Shown here: piece by piece, positions 1 to 13,491 of the stretch
Position numbering within the stretch: position 1 is the stretch's first letter
How the letters are laid out: every line of letters begins with the position of its first letter
Origin: Archegozetes longisetosus
Lineage: Eukaryota > Arthropoda > Arachnida > Sarcoptiformes > Trhypochthoniidae
DNA: 64,000 nt
Direction: 5' to 3'
NCBI GenBank assembly: GCA_018873245.2
Contig: JAEMBT020000006.1
Span: 2,483,855-2,547,854 of the forward strand
Notes under the pieces: generated by a model
Seen by the model: the letters and a program-made list of their open reading frames with translations, nothing else
What the model was told of the DNA's origin: nothing
The model's database searches: none
Position numbers and translations under genes: made by a program

Positions 1-438
1 ATCTATGACATATTTGGGATCGATTTGAGGATAATTAAGAGCTAATGATTCGTGGCCTATGGGTATAATCGGCTTAAAAGTCGGTGGAAAAGTCACTGTT
101 TGGTCGTTTTCTTGATTTTTAGATCCGTCACTGACGACAACAATCTCTGCTGGAATAGTAATAGTCTTCGAACTACTTCTCGAGCTGTCCTTTGATTGTC
201 TCCAAGTCTGAGAACTTGTCGACTGACCCGAACTTTGATTACCGATCGGTTTAATAGATGTCGAACTGATATAATCAGGAATTATGTCCGAATCGATGGA
301 ACTCTTGCGTCGATTTGTCGGCAAATTAGCTGAATTCTTCAACAACTGACTTGAGTCTGAATTTGTTTTTGATTGAGTTTTACTTTCAGTCAATGATCTA
401 TTTTTTGATTCACTTGTTTTAGTCGATTGATTGCCCAT
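1..438 (-). CDS. BORCS5: Probable BORC subunit 5 (BORCS5/myrlysin-like), 5' coding exon, partial
   Basis: The minus strand is open from an ATG at 438-436 to the window edge: exactly 146 codons with no stop, so the gene continues to the left. The protein starts Met-Gly-Asn-Gln-Ser, a good N-myristoylation signal. A Ser/Thr/Gln/Lys-rich disordered stretch of about 100 residues follows, then a segment with EIVVVSDGS and, some 20 residues on, PTFKPIIP. Human BORCS5 has the same order: a myristoylated MG start, low-complexity sequence, an IVVV-x-x-GS motif and a PTFxPLL motif before its coiled-coil region. In that family the protein is anchored to the lysosome membrane by myristate and, within the BORC complex, recruits ARL8 for lysosome movement. 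The N-terminal tail is longer than in human. The coiled-coil part lies outside the window, so the name rests on short motifs. The coding call itself is strong. Confidence 0.62.
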   Translation of the reverse strand, partial: MGNQSTKTSESKNRSLTESKTQSKTNSDSSQLLKNSANLPTNRRKSSIDSDIIPDYISSTSIKPIGNQSSGQSTSSQTWRQSKDSSRSSSKTITIPAEIVVVSDGSKNQENDQTVTFPPTFKPIIPIGHESLALNYPQIDPKYVID

Positions 439-3400
439 TAATCACATTCTGACCATTCTTAGGTCTCAAATATCAATACTATTAGTGATTAATATTATTA
501 ACTTTGATTTGATTAATAAATAATTCAATTGTTTTTCAGTATTTAATAACAAAACATTTATTACGAAAATAAGACTCACTTATGAATGAATAGTAATCGC
601 CATAAGTTTTCTATTACTTATTGTAAGCCACTATAGGTGGCGCTCGACAGCGTTTTTTGTTTTGTTCAACACAACCAAACTTTTTGTTAAACTTACAACA
701 TTTTAGAAGAAATTTGTTTTCATTTTATTTAACCGTTAATTGAAGTGAAAAATTGCTTTAGCTATTACTACAAAAGCTGACAATGAGCTCAATACTAATA
801 AATTTAGAGCTAGTTTTATAATAATTAAATTAATTATAACTTCTGTGGCACTCCAGAGCCAGCTCTGAGTTAATTAAGTTTTCAAGTGTTTTAAACTTTT
901 GAACGACAAAATTACGGTTAGCCTAATTATATTTCTTAATATCTTTATTATACTTTATAGCTATAAGTCGTTCATTAACTGAATATTTGTTTTAATTAAA
1001 TTATTCAAATGGAAAATGTTTAAACCATAAGAGCTGAGCTTTTACTTATGCAACATTTTTCATATGTTTCTCTAATGATCTTATGCACTAATGGCTTTAT
1101 ACCTTTGATTGATTGCAAAAATGATTTTCAATCATAAAGATTTGATATAATTGAATGCAAACTCTGTCAACATATGCTATGACACGCAAGCTGGTAAAAA
1201 TTTCTCAGTTTTGACAGCGATCTCTACAATAATTAGTAATAATCTGTATTCATACAATTAGCATAACTTCGTTTCAAACCTTAATCTATAGAGAATTGTG
1301 TCAATTATAGGCAATTTTCATAATCAACTCATTAAACTATTATTTTATTAATGCATGAAAAAGTCATTTGTGAAAACTAATAACGATATACAGAATTGAA
1401 GCACAATTGAAGTGAAGTAAAAAGCTACATCAGAATCTGATGGGATTCTCACAGAATCCGATTATTTCTTTAGCACTTGGAACTAATATTGAAATGCATT
1501 TGTCGATACCTCAAGGTCTTCTTCTTTGGAGTCATGCCTTAGTTATATGGCAGGCTATTGCTCTACTAGTACTGCGAATGTCAATTTTAGTCACATTATT
1601 CGCATTAGTTCTTTAGGTTAAAGAAAAAAGCTGTTCATAAGATTACTTTCTAGTGTATATGTGATAAGAATATAGCTGTATATAATGTATATATATATAT
1701 ATATGTATAGGCATTTACTGGATATCTGTATAGAAGTACACTGTACATAAAGCTTTATGTGAGGAGAAGATAGAATTATTTAACGAATAGAGTCCTTTAT
1801 GATTGCAAAAATTTTGTTGACAAAGTTGATAGACTTAGAGCTAGCTGTGAACAATATATTCTGTAGGTTTAGCTTTATTTTCTTTCAATTCTATGTATAT
1901 AGATTTAGTACTTATATTGTGTAAAACTAGTTTTGGAGGCATTCCTATACTATGTGCAATACTATGGATGTCAATAGTAGAAAACATCATTGCATTAGTT
2001 ATTAAAATCGGAAAAGTGTGAGTATAAGAAGATAGTTGTGTATAAACCAGTTTATGTGGTGGTTATTTACACAATAGAACTCTATACTCAATACTACTGC
2101 ACTAGTTCTACAAATTTAGGCTAACTTTACTTTTGATGACTGACTAGAGTGTGTGGGTGTTTATCATGAAAAGACTCTTCTATTCATTACCCTCTTGCTT
2201 CTCAATTCTAGATCTAATGAATTCCTATGTTTGAAGAATCGAAGCCAAAAATTGGTTCGATTTCAAACTTTTCATTCATGACTTTTGATTAATTTTGCTG
2301 ATCAATAGTGAATAATGTTCCCGGAGTTGAGCTGCATTTCAAACCCTATTTTGTAAAGAAATTAATGACCAAACCTTATTCATAGAGTGCTCAAAACTTT
2401 TCAGTGCTTTCAAAGTCTGAATATATTTCAAAGTAGAAGATTTGATACTATAAATTATTTAGCATATGATTTTGTTGAAAAAGATTTTTAAATAAAATTT
2501 AATTTGAATTCAATTGATTTCTCAAGTGGTTAATCATAAAACTTATGAGACTCTAACAAATAGATTTCAAAGCTTAGTAAAGTTGACTTACTTGTTATTT
2601 CAAATATTTTCAAGACTATTATTGGCTTTTAAACTTTCTCAATAAAATTAGCAGTCAGACAGCTTTATATCCGTTAAGATTAAAGAAATTTTCCTATTTT
2701 ATTATATGAGTTCATTTGGAGATATGCGTGACATTTGACTTTTTATCAATAGTATCTCTGGATTAACAAACAAAAATGATCGATCTTTTCACACTGAATG
2801 TCGAGAATTGATTACAAATAAGACTTTATTTAATTTAACTTGAGAAAAGCTTCCTAAGCAGTTCTCTATTAGTTAGAACTTCAATAAAACTTTTACTCTT
2901 ACTTTTCAATTAAAATTGACATGAAAAAATGCATTCTTTCATTGGAATCTATTTAAGTGCAGAATAAACAGCAAATTTAATCAATAATTTTATTCGTATA
3001 CTAAATAATATATGATTAATTCGATTTCGGAAGTTTTTTCATTACTTCTCACATATATTTGATTTTTATTTTCCATTTATTGTTTTGTTATTGATATTTT
3101 CTTTCTTCCATATTCTTCCAATTATTCTTATAAAAGATGGATAAACTAAAGTTTACAGTTTAGTAGAAATAGAGCATAACTTTTCGAATGAAGTTCTATG
3201 AAAATCCAAAAACTTTACAGAAGTTTTGTAATGAAAAAGTGACAAACATAAACAGAATATATGTGTTCTATTCCAGAATAGGTTCAAATAAGATACTTCT
3301 TATTCTAAATGCTAGGAAACTAGTTATTGATTTAAGATATTTCTTAGATTTCAGCGAAAAACCGTCAATAAGTTCTTGCAAATTGATTTCAAAATAGAGA

Positions 3401-4395
3401 ACTTTTGTAAACAGAAAGCAATTATTTATTGAAAATATATTGAGTCACTTTTATCGCCAGCTTTCATTGATCACAAATCTGCAGCTTTTGAAACAAACGG
3501 ATGGAAGTATGATAAATGATATACTTTGTTCAGAAATATTGACATATTTATTAATAAACTTGTTTTGACTTCCTTTCAGAGTTATTTTTATGCTGAAACT
3601 CAGCACACTTTTGACACTTTCGAGAAGATGCGAGTTTTCAAATAAGTGAGCCAAGTAGGGCAAAAATTTTAAGAACGCTACGTTCAATCAAATAATCAAA
3701 TCCAAAGTTATAAGTTCAGGATTTTACGAGTGATATTTCTACATAAAATTAATGTTCAAGTTATTCTGAACTTGAAATAGTATAACAATAGAAAGAATTT
3801 CGGCATAATGCCTATTGATAATTAATTCAAATAATTTTTGAGTAGGTTGTGTACTATGCCACCTCCACTTTTAAGATTCATAAACAGTACTCAATGAAAA
3901 AAATGTAGTATAATATTCGAACAATCCTACTAGGCTTTATTAGATATATTTGCCATTTGTTATATAAAAGTTTTAAATTATCCTTTGATGATTTATTAAA
4001 CAAATAAAATTCAGAATATCCATACTTTTGAGGCAAATTATAAACAAGTAATTGTCGAGTAAAAATATCAAGTCTTAAAATTGAGCAGAAGTGAAATTTG
4101 ATCAAAGTTTCACTATTATGGTGAAAACTGATTGTTATTCCGCGCAAGTAATTGTCAGCTGAATTAATTTTGGCAACTTTATTAATCTTTAGGGACATTG
4201 ATTCCAACCACTGTGTTCAACTGCTTAAAAGTCAGTGAAAATACACTGTGGAGGCTGAACATTCAAATCTAATTAGGAAAACATTAATGCAAATATGTTT
4301 TCGATTATTCAAACTTAAGACGAACTTTTAAAAACTTGGATAATCAGCTAAATTCAAGCATTGTTCTGCTTGGTGTTTATTCATAAAGAAAGGAA

Positions 4396-4448
<53 letters not shown>

Positions 4449-7400
4449 AACATTCATAAACCCTTTGTATATTGAAAGGATAACACAGAAAGCACTTCTC
4501 AAAATCTGTTCGCTTTATTTGTTTACAGAGAATACAATACAACGAATTGATCTTTTGATAGAAAATTTTTTGCCAATATGTTGAATATTGAGCATTCAAA
4601 TTCATGGTAATCAGGCGAATATAAACTGAATATCTTGAACATATTTGAATATCTTTGTGAAATCGACTGAATTTGAGTTTGTTTATCCAAAACTTCATAA
4701 AAATATCTTTTTTTTCTAGATTTTTGAAACATTTTTCTTTATTCTATTCTCGATCAGTAAATAATAGAGTTCTTTCAAAGAATTTGCAATAAGGTTTTGA
4801 TTGTAGAGTATTTGAAAGTTTCGAGCATTTATGTGCTTCAATAGTGAGTTCTTTTAACACAATTTTTGACTGAAATTCATTTTGAAGATCAATAGCTTCA
4901 GGAAATAAAAGTCCTCTATCAGTAATTGTTTTGAGGCTATTGCTAACTTTGTAGCTATTTTACTATGAAGTAGTTCTAACATTTTTAGTTATTTTCGAAT
5001 CCAAACTAATCAAATTGCATGAAGGAATCAGAAGCTATAATCATAATGTCAAAGCTCATAAGGTCAAAGGTTAAAATTGAAAAATTTGATCATAAGCTAG
5101 TGTTTTGTTATGAAAAAATGTATTTATCCATAAGTGCTACTAAACGAATTTTCATTTAATTCCATGAAGTTTATTTAGCTTATTTAAATCATTTCTAGTT
5201 CATCAACTCACAAATTATACAGTTGAACTCAAAAAAGTATTCAGTTTATCACTTACAAATATCGTGTCAAATATAAGTTCATTTTCAACTGTTAAAAATT
5301 GATACTAAAAATTATTGAAAAAATAATTTACGAAAATCTTTAGCGCCTACGAACATAAGAACCCCAAGTCTAGAGTGTATTCTAACTTTGTATGGGGTAT
5401 TAAACCGTTCGGCCTAAAAGACAAAAACAAATCTCAATATTCTAGATAACGTTTGATGTGACTTGAGTTCACTTCATTAGAGCATTAGTCACATATATCC
5501 TTAGAATAGATGTTTGACAAGATACTATTTTCGCAGGTATGAGGATTATCTCTTATTTATCTCGTTTACTAAGAGATCAACTTAGAGACTTTTTGAGTCT
5601 GTGCCATCTTCATGTCCGTTTGTCATACAGTAAACTCTGGTCTATTACAATATGCACTATCTAAATGTATTTAATAAAGTTGATTACTAGAAGAAAAGAG
5701 TTCTCAAACTGCATTTGTTGTATTTGATTAAGCATTTCTCTGTCGCGTAATTGAAAAGTGGATCTATTGGTAACAAAAGAAAGATAGGCACGCTTCTGGC
5801 TAAAACTAATTTTCTCAATTTAAACAACGAACTAATTTGAAAAGTTCTGATATTTTTTCAAAATAGACAATGGGCTAAAAGTTTGAAGTTTTGCCATAAC
5901 ATATAACTAGAATATTTGCTGATTTAGCTTCAAATCTATTCTGAAAATTTCACTTAACTCCGATCACATTCGATAATTATCTAAACTCTGAACTTAGCTA
6001 TAATAATATAGGCTAAAATATGCAAATTTTTATTCTTAATCATTGAAATTAAATTTTTCTCACATTAAATACTTAGAAACTCTGTAGTTAATAAAAGTAT
6101 TTTTTGACTTTGAAGTAAAAAATTGACCTAATCAAGTCTTATTTTCATAATAATAATGATTAACTAAATCATAAGCAACTTATGACTTGCCACTAATTAG
6201 ATACTGATTGAATATTAAAGACTTTATTCTATGATTATTATTCTCTATTGTTAAGAGTAAGTCTGAAGAGATTCATAGGCGTTATTGCGTCTACGCCACA
6301 ATAATTGAAAGGGATGGAAACAAAAGGAATAATTTAGTCAATTAATAGCTTTGGAAATTAGTTTTCTATAATAGCTAATCAAAAAGTAAATTAGTGTATT
6401 CATTGCAAATGTTCACATGAAAAATTCATTCAGATTTTAGGATTAGTATTGGATCAGAACTCGAGGCATAACCCATTGATTTTCAGATCATTTATTAGTT
6501 TAATCTCTCTTAAAATCTCTAGTCTTTCTGCGAACAAATTGTCATCTCATGTATAAACTAGAAATTTAAGTAAGTTTTGAGTTACTTATTCGAGTTGATT
6601 CCAATATTGGCGCAATTTTTTTGTCGAAGGCGTAGAATAAACCCATTTACTTTATCAATGAATTAGTTATCTACTAAGATTTTAATTATTAGCTCATTTT
6701 GTGCTAAATTTGATCCGATGTATCATTTGATTGGATATCTCGATGCTTAATCCTACGAATATCCGAATATGAATAATGTGTTGTCTAGAATCCATGTAAG
6801 ATATTACACGAACTTCTGCAATAATGCTCTGATTTATAGCATTACTAAAGCAGGCATTTGGCAAATATCAAAGTTGACCACAAATTTGTTAATCTGTTGT
6901 CAATCTAGTTATGCAACCGAAAATAATATCAATGACATTTTGCTTTAGTTTATTACATTTTGTAGATATCTCAGTCAATTTATTTTTCGATAAGTGTTAT
7001 ATTACTTAATTAAATGGGAGCGATACTCTTTCATTTTTTACTTTTTGATTCATTTTCAATATAAATTGAAACACATATTAGAAGTTTATGCACTATATGT
7101 GTAAAAGTTTAATTAAAACCTGACTCTTAATAAAGTTGTCAATTCTGAAATATTATAAATGTTATTAAATAATGTCAGTTACGATTGAAGTGTCAGCTCC
7201 ATCATTAACTCCAAATTAGCCAAAGTTTGTCAAAATAGTTTGATTGCAGATTTGATTAAAGTTTTATTATTCTTTGATTTAGTCGAGCCACAAATTCAAA
7301 ATAGACAATTTGTCTTGTTTAATTTTTATTTAAGTTTTTGAAGCTCTAGTTGATGTCTGAAATATTTTCGGTGAAATTCCCAAAGTCTGAAAATCTAATT

Positions 7401-10400
7401 CAGACTGAAATTGTGTTCAAGCTATTTATAAATGTCTAAGCTAGTGCTCAAAATCTTTAGACAATATTATTTATTGTGTAGTTTGAGGAAAATATTGAGA
7501 CCTCATACTCTAGAAGATAAATAAAGCGAAAATCTATAGTATTCTTATAGCGAGTATACACTTTGGCATTCTATATGAATTCATCTTTCTTGTGAACTGG
7601 CATTACATATATATTGGATTGGGTTATTAAACTTGTTATGCAACAAACTTATATAACTGTTGTTTTCAATATAAATTCATATTCTAGGCACAAGCTTATC
7701 GAACTGAGCTGAAAATTTATTCATAAAGAAAAATCTTTGGATATCTTTTGTAATATGATAGAAAGATTGTTATTTTCGAGATATTCTTTATGTGATAATG
7801 TCTTTGGATCTATACATAAATCTAAGGTAATGCTTATTGTGCAGTTTTACCCAATAAATATGATTTTTTCTCAGAAATAACCATAAAACTCGGTACAATT
7901 TCGACTCTATTAACTCTGATGATAAAATGTTATAATTTTGCTTCTTTTTGTTGTTGAGAATATCATTTAAATTTATTTTATTCAAATTTGCACTTAAGAG
8001 AGTTATATTTGAATAGATCGATGCAAATAAGAATAACAATGCATTTTAACACAAGATGCAAGGCGTTAGAGTATTAACATATAAATTATTGTGTTATGTA
8101 GAAGAATAATAACCAGAACTAAAGAAAAGAATGTATTTATTCCGAGTTTATAGTAGAATGAAGAAACCAGTTTATTACAATAAGCACGCTATTAGTGATC
8201 TAACTTTATTTTAAAGATATTTAGTTATTCTCAATTGTGGCCTCAATATTGAAGGCGTCTACTTTACTATCTTTATTATATACTGGATTGTATGAAATTT
8301 TATTTTCTGTACTTATTCTATCATTAAGAATTTCTCTTTTATTTATGCTTTCAATAGAATATATTTCTGAAATTATGATTTTATAGTTAGTCTTTGCATT
8401 TACTAAGCATTCAAATGTGAAAAACAACTCAATATTAAGTTAGAGAGTCATACACGATCAATAATTTGACTATTTAGTTGTAAAATGCTGCCAAAATGAG
8501 GGAGCACAACATTGAACAATATTTATTTAATCTAATTTATAATTTGCCTCAATCTCACTGAATATTTATGAATTTTGTAACCTAGAAGTCAAATCCTATC
8601 GAATCGATTGATCTTTACTGACAAAACGTTGGCTCAAATTTTAACATTTGGCTGTTTTGCAAAAGTGAACAGTATGCTTATCTACTTCTTATAAGCTAAT
8701 CAAAATTTAGTATCAAACCCATTATCCAGAATTCCATTTTCAAATAAACTACCATTCTTGTTCTTTATTATACAGTCATTTTCTTGACCTTTCAATACAA
8801 AACAACTGTTTCAATGCTGGAATTGTTAGAATATTCTGTGAGATTTCAATGATTCAATTTTCATATAATGAAAGCTCATACTTTGAGTCATATGAATAGA
8901 AAAAGATCTGTAAGATCTCAGAATAAAGAAAGTTGTATTTGGTTCGAATATCACAATAGCAACTGATTTGACATTAAATCAATTTTTAGCCCACAGTACG
9001 CTGTAAATAAGAATACTCAACGATCCTTTGTGAAGATTGTAGAAATTCAATATTTTCATCGATTTTCAAAAAGTAGAACTTGATTTATGCTTAATAATGT
9101 ATCAGATGATAACATCCTTTTAAATTTGATCGCTCCAGATACTAGTTATTGCGGTCAAGCTAAGTTTGTTTGTTCTCTGTGTTCACGTCAATTCTGTTAT
9201 ACTTGCAATTTATCCAAAGTTCCTTTATTGTTTAATTCAATTCCTTACCTCGGTTACCAAAGTTAATTTGTTTTGTCGTTAAAATCCTTAAAAATATGTG
9301 TTAATAAATGTAACATAAGTTCAAACAAAGCGTTTTATACTTTATCACGAAGCTTAAAACCAGCTATTATGGCTCTTTGATGGTAGACTCTTAAATTTTG
9401 TTTAATGATTCACATAAAACTTTTATCTCAAACATTTTTCAACATTCACAACCTTTCTACAAACTCTGTTTTTGTTTCAAACGTATGTAAGACTGAAAAC
9501 TAATCAATATTGCCAAATATTGCACAATAAATTGTGCACCTTCTCAATTTGTCTGTTATTTTGTTTTTCACCTTACAATTTAAGCGTTTTTTAATGATCT
9601 TTAAATTGATCGAAAAATGTCCCTCATCGTCAAGTTGTTAGTCGTGCTTATTATACGATTCTGTGTAGTTTGGGCATTTATATAGGTGTTAGCACATTCA
9701 GACAGTTCTAAGTGCTATTCATTTTTCCAATATTTTTATAATGCATTCAATACTCTGTTTTGATTATGTGGGAGAAAATATTTTACAGATGTTTCTATTT
9801 CTTGAGTTTCAATCAATTTTCTTCTTATCGCGAATTTTATTTTTAGCTAATTTTCATGTTATCCATATTCAAAAGAATAACAAATTATTTGAATACTTCT
9901 ACAAATTCAAACAAATCTTTTCAAACATTGGAAAAAAGTTCGATAAAGCTATGAGTTGTTACTAGTTGTCAGAAAGAGCCAAAAACCCAATTTATCCTGA
10001 TATCCATTAGGCAAAAGCCTTGATCAGTGTTTAAATTTGAATTTGGTTTTAGAATAACCTTAGATTTTAATCTTACAAGATTTCATTTTTCAAAGAAGCC
10101 CAAAAATATAGTATTGAAAGTTTTCAAGTTCAACACGTAATTAGATTTTCAATGCATTATCTTAAATGAGTTTTTATTTGAATGTTTTTTCAGGTTTTCA
10201 ATTGATCTCTGAAAAAATCTTAATAGGCATGAAAAATGCTTTTTACTCAAAAACTTTTTAAGTTGATTTTTTATCTTGCAAAACATTCAAACTCGTTAAC
10301 CCATTCGTTGAAAAGCAATCAATTTAACTGTAAGTCTTATAAATTGATATAATTTTTCTAAATTATTTTTTGAGCGCATCTAAAACTATATATTTTATAA

Positions 10401-11727
10401 ATTATACGATTGTTAAAGAAAGCAAAGATTTGTATGAAAGGCTTTCGCACAGCCTTTTCTTCGCACATAGCAATGACTGGACCATATTTTTGTTCCAAGA
10501 TAACAACAACGACAACTGCTTCAATAACAAAACAGAATAATGTCTTTAATGCTTTAGTAATTTTTTATTATTACATAAAGAACTACAACAAAGTCAAAGC
10601 AATCATTTGGGTAGAGAGCCAGCAAATGATGATCATTATCGAGTCGGTTCGGCTTCATGTGGATTTTCAGACAATTTTCAACAATAATTTCATCTTTTAA
10701 ACAAAGTTTCAACTCTTTATATGTGAATATAAACAACATTTCTTACACTTAAAATGACATCACTTATAATAAAAATCGTACAGCAAAAATAATAAGTATT
10801 TATATAATATAATAGAGTATTGATTACTGCAACAAATATTCTAGATTATTCCGTATCATAATTAATATATATTCTATATTTGCAATGAAATCATTTATGA
10901 TTGAAGTAACTGCTCCTGCTAAAGTTAAGATAATATTATGTATGGGAATACAGATATTAATATATAATAAAAATACATCATAAGAACCATAAGCATTTTA
11001 GTTAAGTTACAGACCATTATTCTCAGCGAAATACAATTGATGAAGCAAATTACAAATACTGTAAGTGTTAGCTTATTTGTTTGATATTATGATTGGTGCG
11101 TCAAGTTTTCGGCGCTAAATATTATGCTGTTATTTATTTAAAGTCAAAATTAGAGATGCGGTTATTTAAGCGCAATCTAATTATAGAATACATTTAGCGA
11201 AGTAAATATCTATCAATTTAGTGCATAATTTAGTGCATCACTGCTCAAATAAAACGTTACATTTTTGTCATAATGAGCTTTTACGCATTTCATCAAACAT
11301 AAGGTTTTTAGGTATGTTTTCGTGATTAAATCTGTAATATTAATTGTGCTTTAATTTGTTAGTCAAAAAATATTTCCGGTCTTTTGGGCTTTAATCGAGA
11401 GCAAAAATTAGAAATTTGAAAACAAACTCAAAATGCAGAATGTTTTTGGTGATAAGCTTTTCAATTTTTCAATTTAAGTATAGAGATTAAGCTTTTAAGG
11501 GCCAGTCTTGTAGTGTTTTGCTGCAAACGTTTAAGCAATTTTTATTGTTTATTCGAAAAGAAAGTGAACCAGAATCTAATTACAGAATTTGGTGCCGAAA
11601 ACTACACACCATATTAAGTAGAATGAAACATGAGAGCCAAAAACAATAGGTAGTCAGTGTTACTTGAGCTTAAAGCCAATGTCAAGAGATTTATAGAATA
11701 TAATTAAATGTCCAGATAGGAAAGAAA
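439..11727. other. Long gene-poor interval
   Basis: About 11.3 kb of AT-rich sequence. It presumably holds the promoter and 5' UTR of the BORCS5-like gene near 440-700, then intergenic or intronic DNA. Open frames are short, AT-biased and unlike known families. Simple repeats are an (AT)n tract near 1687-1704 and a long (CT)n tract at 4400-4447. I see no RNA gene or recognisable transposon here. Short or rapidly evolving exons could be missed by eye. Confidence 0.5.
4400..4447. repeat. (CT)24 microsatellite
   Basis: An uninterrupted CT dinucleotide run of 48 bases. Read on the minus strand it creates an Arg-Glu repeat inside a spurious open frame. Pure runs of this length are usually polymorphic. 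Confidence 0.95.
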
Positions 11728-13491
11728 TTATTTTCCCCATTTCTGCAAAACAGTAATCACGAAATTTATCATAAATGACACAAATGAAAATCTTTAACAA
11801 AAATCTTGCGCAGAATATTCTTACCTGAAAGAGTCCAAGCCGTTGACAGCGGCAATTTGTGCCCCATAGGTTACATCGACAAGCTTTAAAGGTCAAAGTT
11901 CAAATTATTCGAACTTATTTGGTATTATTATTAGGGTTACCAACTGCCAAAATTCGGCTTTAACTGCTTTAATATTCTAAGCTATTGCTACACTGATTGT
12001 CAATCGTGAATGCGAAAGTTTGAGATTTTCAGTATCTCAATTTTTTTATTCATTTCTAATAGTTTAAAATTTTGAAACTTCAAGAAATCTATAAGTTTCT
12101 GAATTAGATTTCAAATAAACATGTATGATTTTGTTGGTTAGAACATTTGATACTTAAGTATGACAGTAAGTTCAATTGAACGCATCTGAAAATTTTGAAA
12201 TTCAATATACTCTATGAGATTTGCTTTAGGCGAAAGGTGGTAACCCTTAAATACTTATTACAAACATCACTTTCTTCGAAATAACAATTTACCTGATTTT
12301 GGGCAGCAGTCGTTAGGTCTATGATCACAAGTACCTCCTCTTCTAACACAACTCCTCTTATCTGTTAAAATGTTTTGTTGATTCTGTAATAGGTTCTCAA
12401 GAGCTGCTCCGTAATAATCCTCAAGAGTTTCCTGATCTTTGTATGAATAAGATATGGACAAAGTAATGATAAAAATTATTACTTGTAAGAAAATAGATAA
12501 GAAAAGAGAAAATATTAACGAGATATGAAAAAATAAAGTCTCAGGGAATCAGAAATTAATGTGAATGTAATACGGGACTTGATCATACTCTGTTATCTTT
12601 TATTTCTTGTTATATAAGAAAAGATATGATAGACTGAACTAATGCTGAGTTCCTGCTGAAATATTTGATTTTCTGTAGAAAAGTAGTGTTTGGTTGCTAT
12701 AAACAAATACATTGTCCGCATAAGAATCTACTTATTTTATGTAAAAATTTGAGAATGTCAAGGAAATAGTAGTCGTTTGGAAAAAGTTTCTATTCTGATA
12801 ATCAGGGAGAAAATTTCTACAAACTTTTATTTAATGCAAGTCAGAACAGAACGAGTCAATGATTAGAGAAATATTTTAGATTTTTCATATATTTTTCAAT
12901 TGCACTGAGAGGATAGAAATATTTCTAGGATTGAAGTAACTCATTAAATAAATGCTTGGATTCTCAATGTGTTTCAATTTGGAATGTATTGATTTTACTA
13001 AAGTAATTGCATGTTTTCTAATACTGTCAATGATAAGAAAAGGATAACAGAATACCATTTCCTATTGTTCAGTGAAAACCAATTCTGAAAACAACACAAA
13101 TGATAAATGAAGGCCTCAAACGAATCAGTTTTCAACCTAACAATACTAAAATCTATAACTCTGTTGGGATTCAATTCGTATATAGGTTTCATAACTAACC
13201 GCTACTTATAGGTAAGAATTCGCTGAAAATTAAGTATAAAAATAATTTATAACACAGCAATAATTATTAATAAATAACACTATGAGATCATCCGAGGCCT
13301 AATCCTCTAACCAGCTTAACTTAATTGTTTACATTAAAAGTCATACAAATTGGTCAATTTAGTTATCCATTTGGATGTTCCTTTCATGATAGCTACCAGT
13401 TACCTTCATTTGCAAAAGTTTGGGTCCCAATGGATAGGATGACGATTGATATGATGAAAGCCGAAATCCAGACGTGTTCGCAGAATTTCAT
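11728..13491 (-). CDS. Agatoxin-like peptide precursor 1 (ALP1), four coding exons
   Basis: Hand-built minus-strand model with coding exons 13491-13404, 12436-12293, 11883-11825 and 11742-11728. All introns are GT-AG, phases 1, 1 and 0, giving 101 residues. Exon 1 encodes a typical signal peptide (Met-Lys start, hydrophobic core, likely cut after Phe-Ala). Exon 2 encodes an acidic propeptide ending in Lys-Arg and the first four cysteines. Exon 3 supplies the other four. The 15-nt last exon encodes Lys-Trp-Gly-Lys-stop. The mature part has eight cysteines spaced C-x6-C-x6-CC-x4-C-x-C-x6-C-x-C, an inhibitor-cystine-knot pattern, and the terminal Gly predicts a C-terminal amide. Established knowledge: peptides of this type (U8-agatoxin-like, ALP) are expressed in insect neuroendocrine tissue, and related folds occur in spider venoms. 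An endogenous neuropeptide-like role is the likelier reading. An alternative in-frame acceptor at 12482-12483 would add 15 residues before the propeptide. Confidence 0.85.

Noticed and set aside
4381-4698. 105-codon minus-strand frame with an Arg-Glu repeat
   Set aside because: The repeat is the CT microsatellite read backwards. The rest is AT-biased and unlike any protein.
8938-8955. GGTTCGAAT motif resembling a tRNA B box
   Set aside because: No A box or cloverleaf-compatible arms around it.
10410-10739. Plus 96-codon and minus 61-codon frames in a slightly GC-richer patch
   Set aside because: Low-complexity Thr/Val stretches come from an ACA/GTT repeat, and there are no matching splice sites.
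12462-12550. Hydrophobic minus-strand extension upstream of ALP1 exon 2, first read as its signal peptide
   Set aside because: It has no ATG before an in-frame stop, and is T-rich like an intron 3' end. A proper signal-peptide exon with matching phase was found at 13404-13491.
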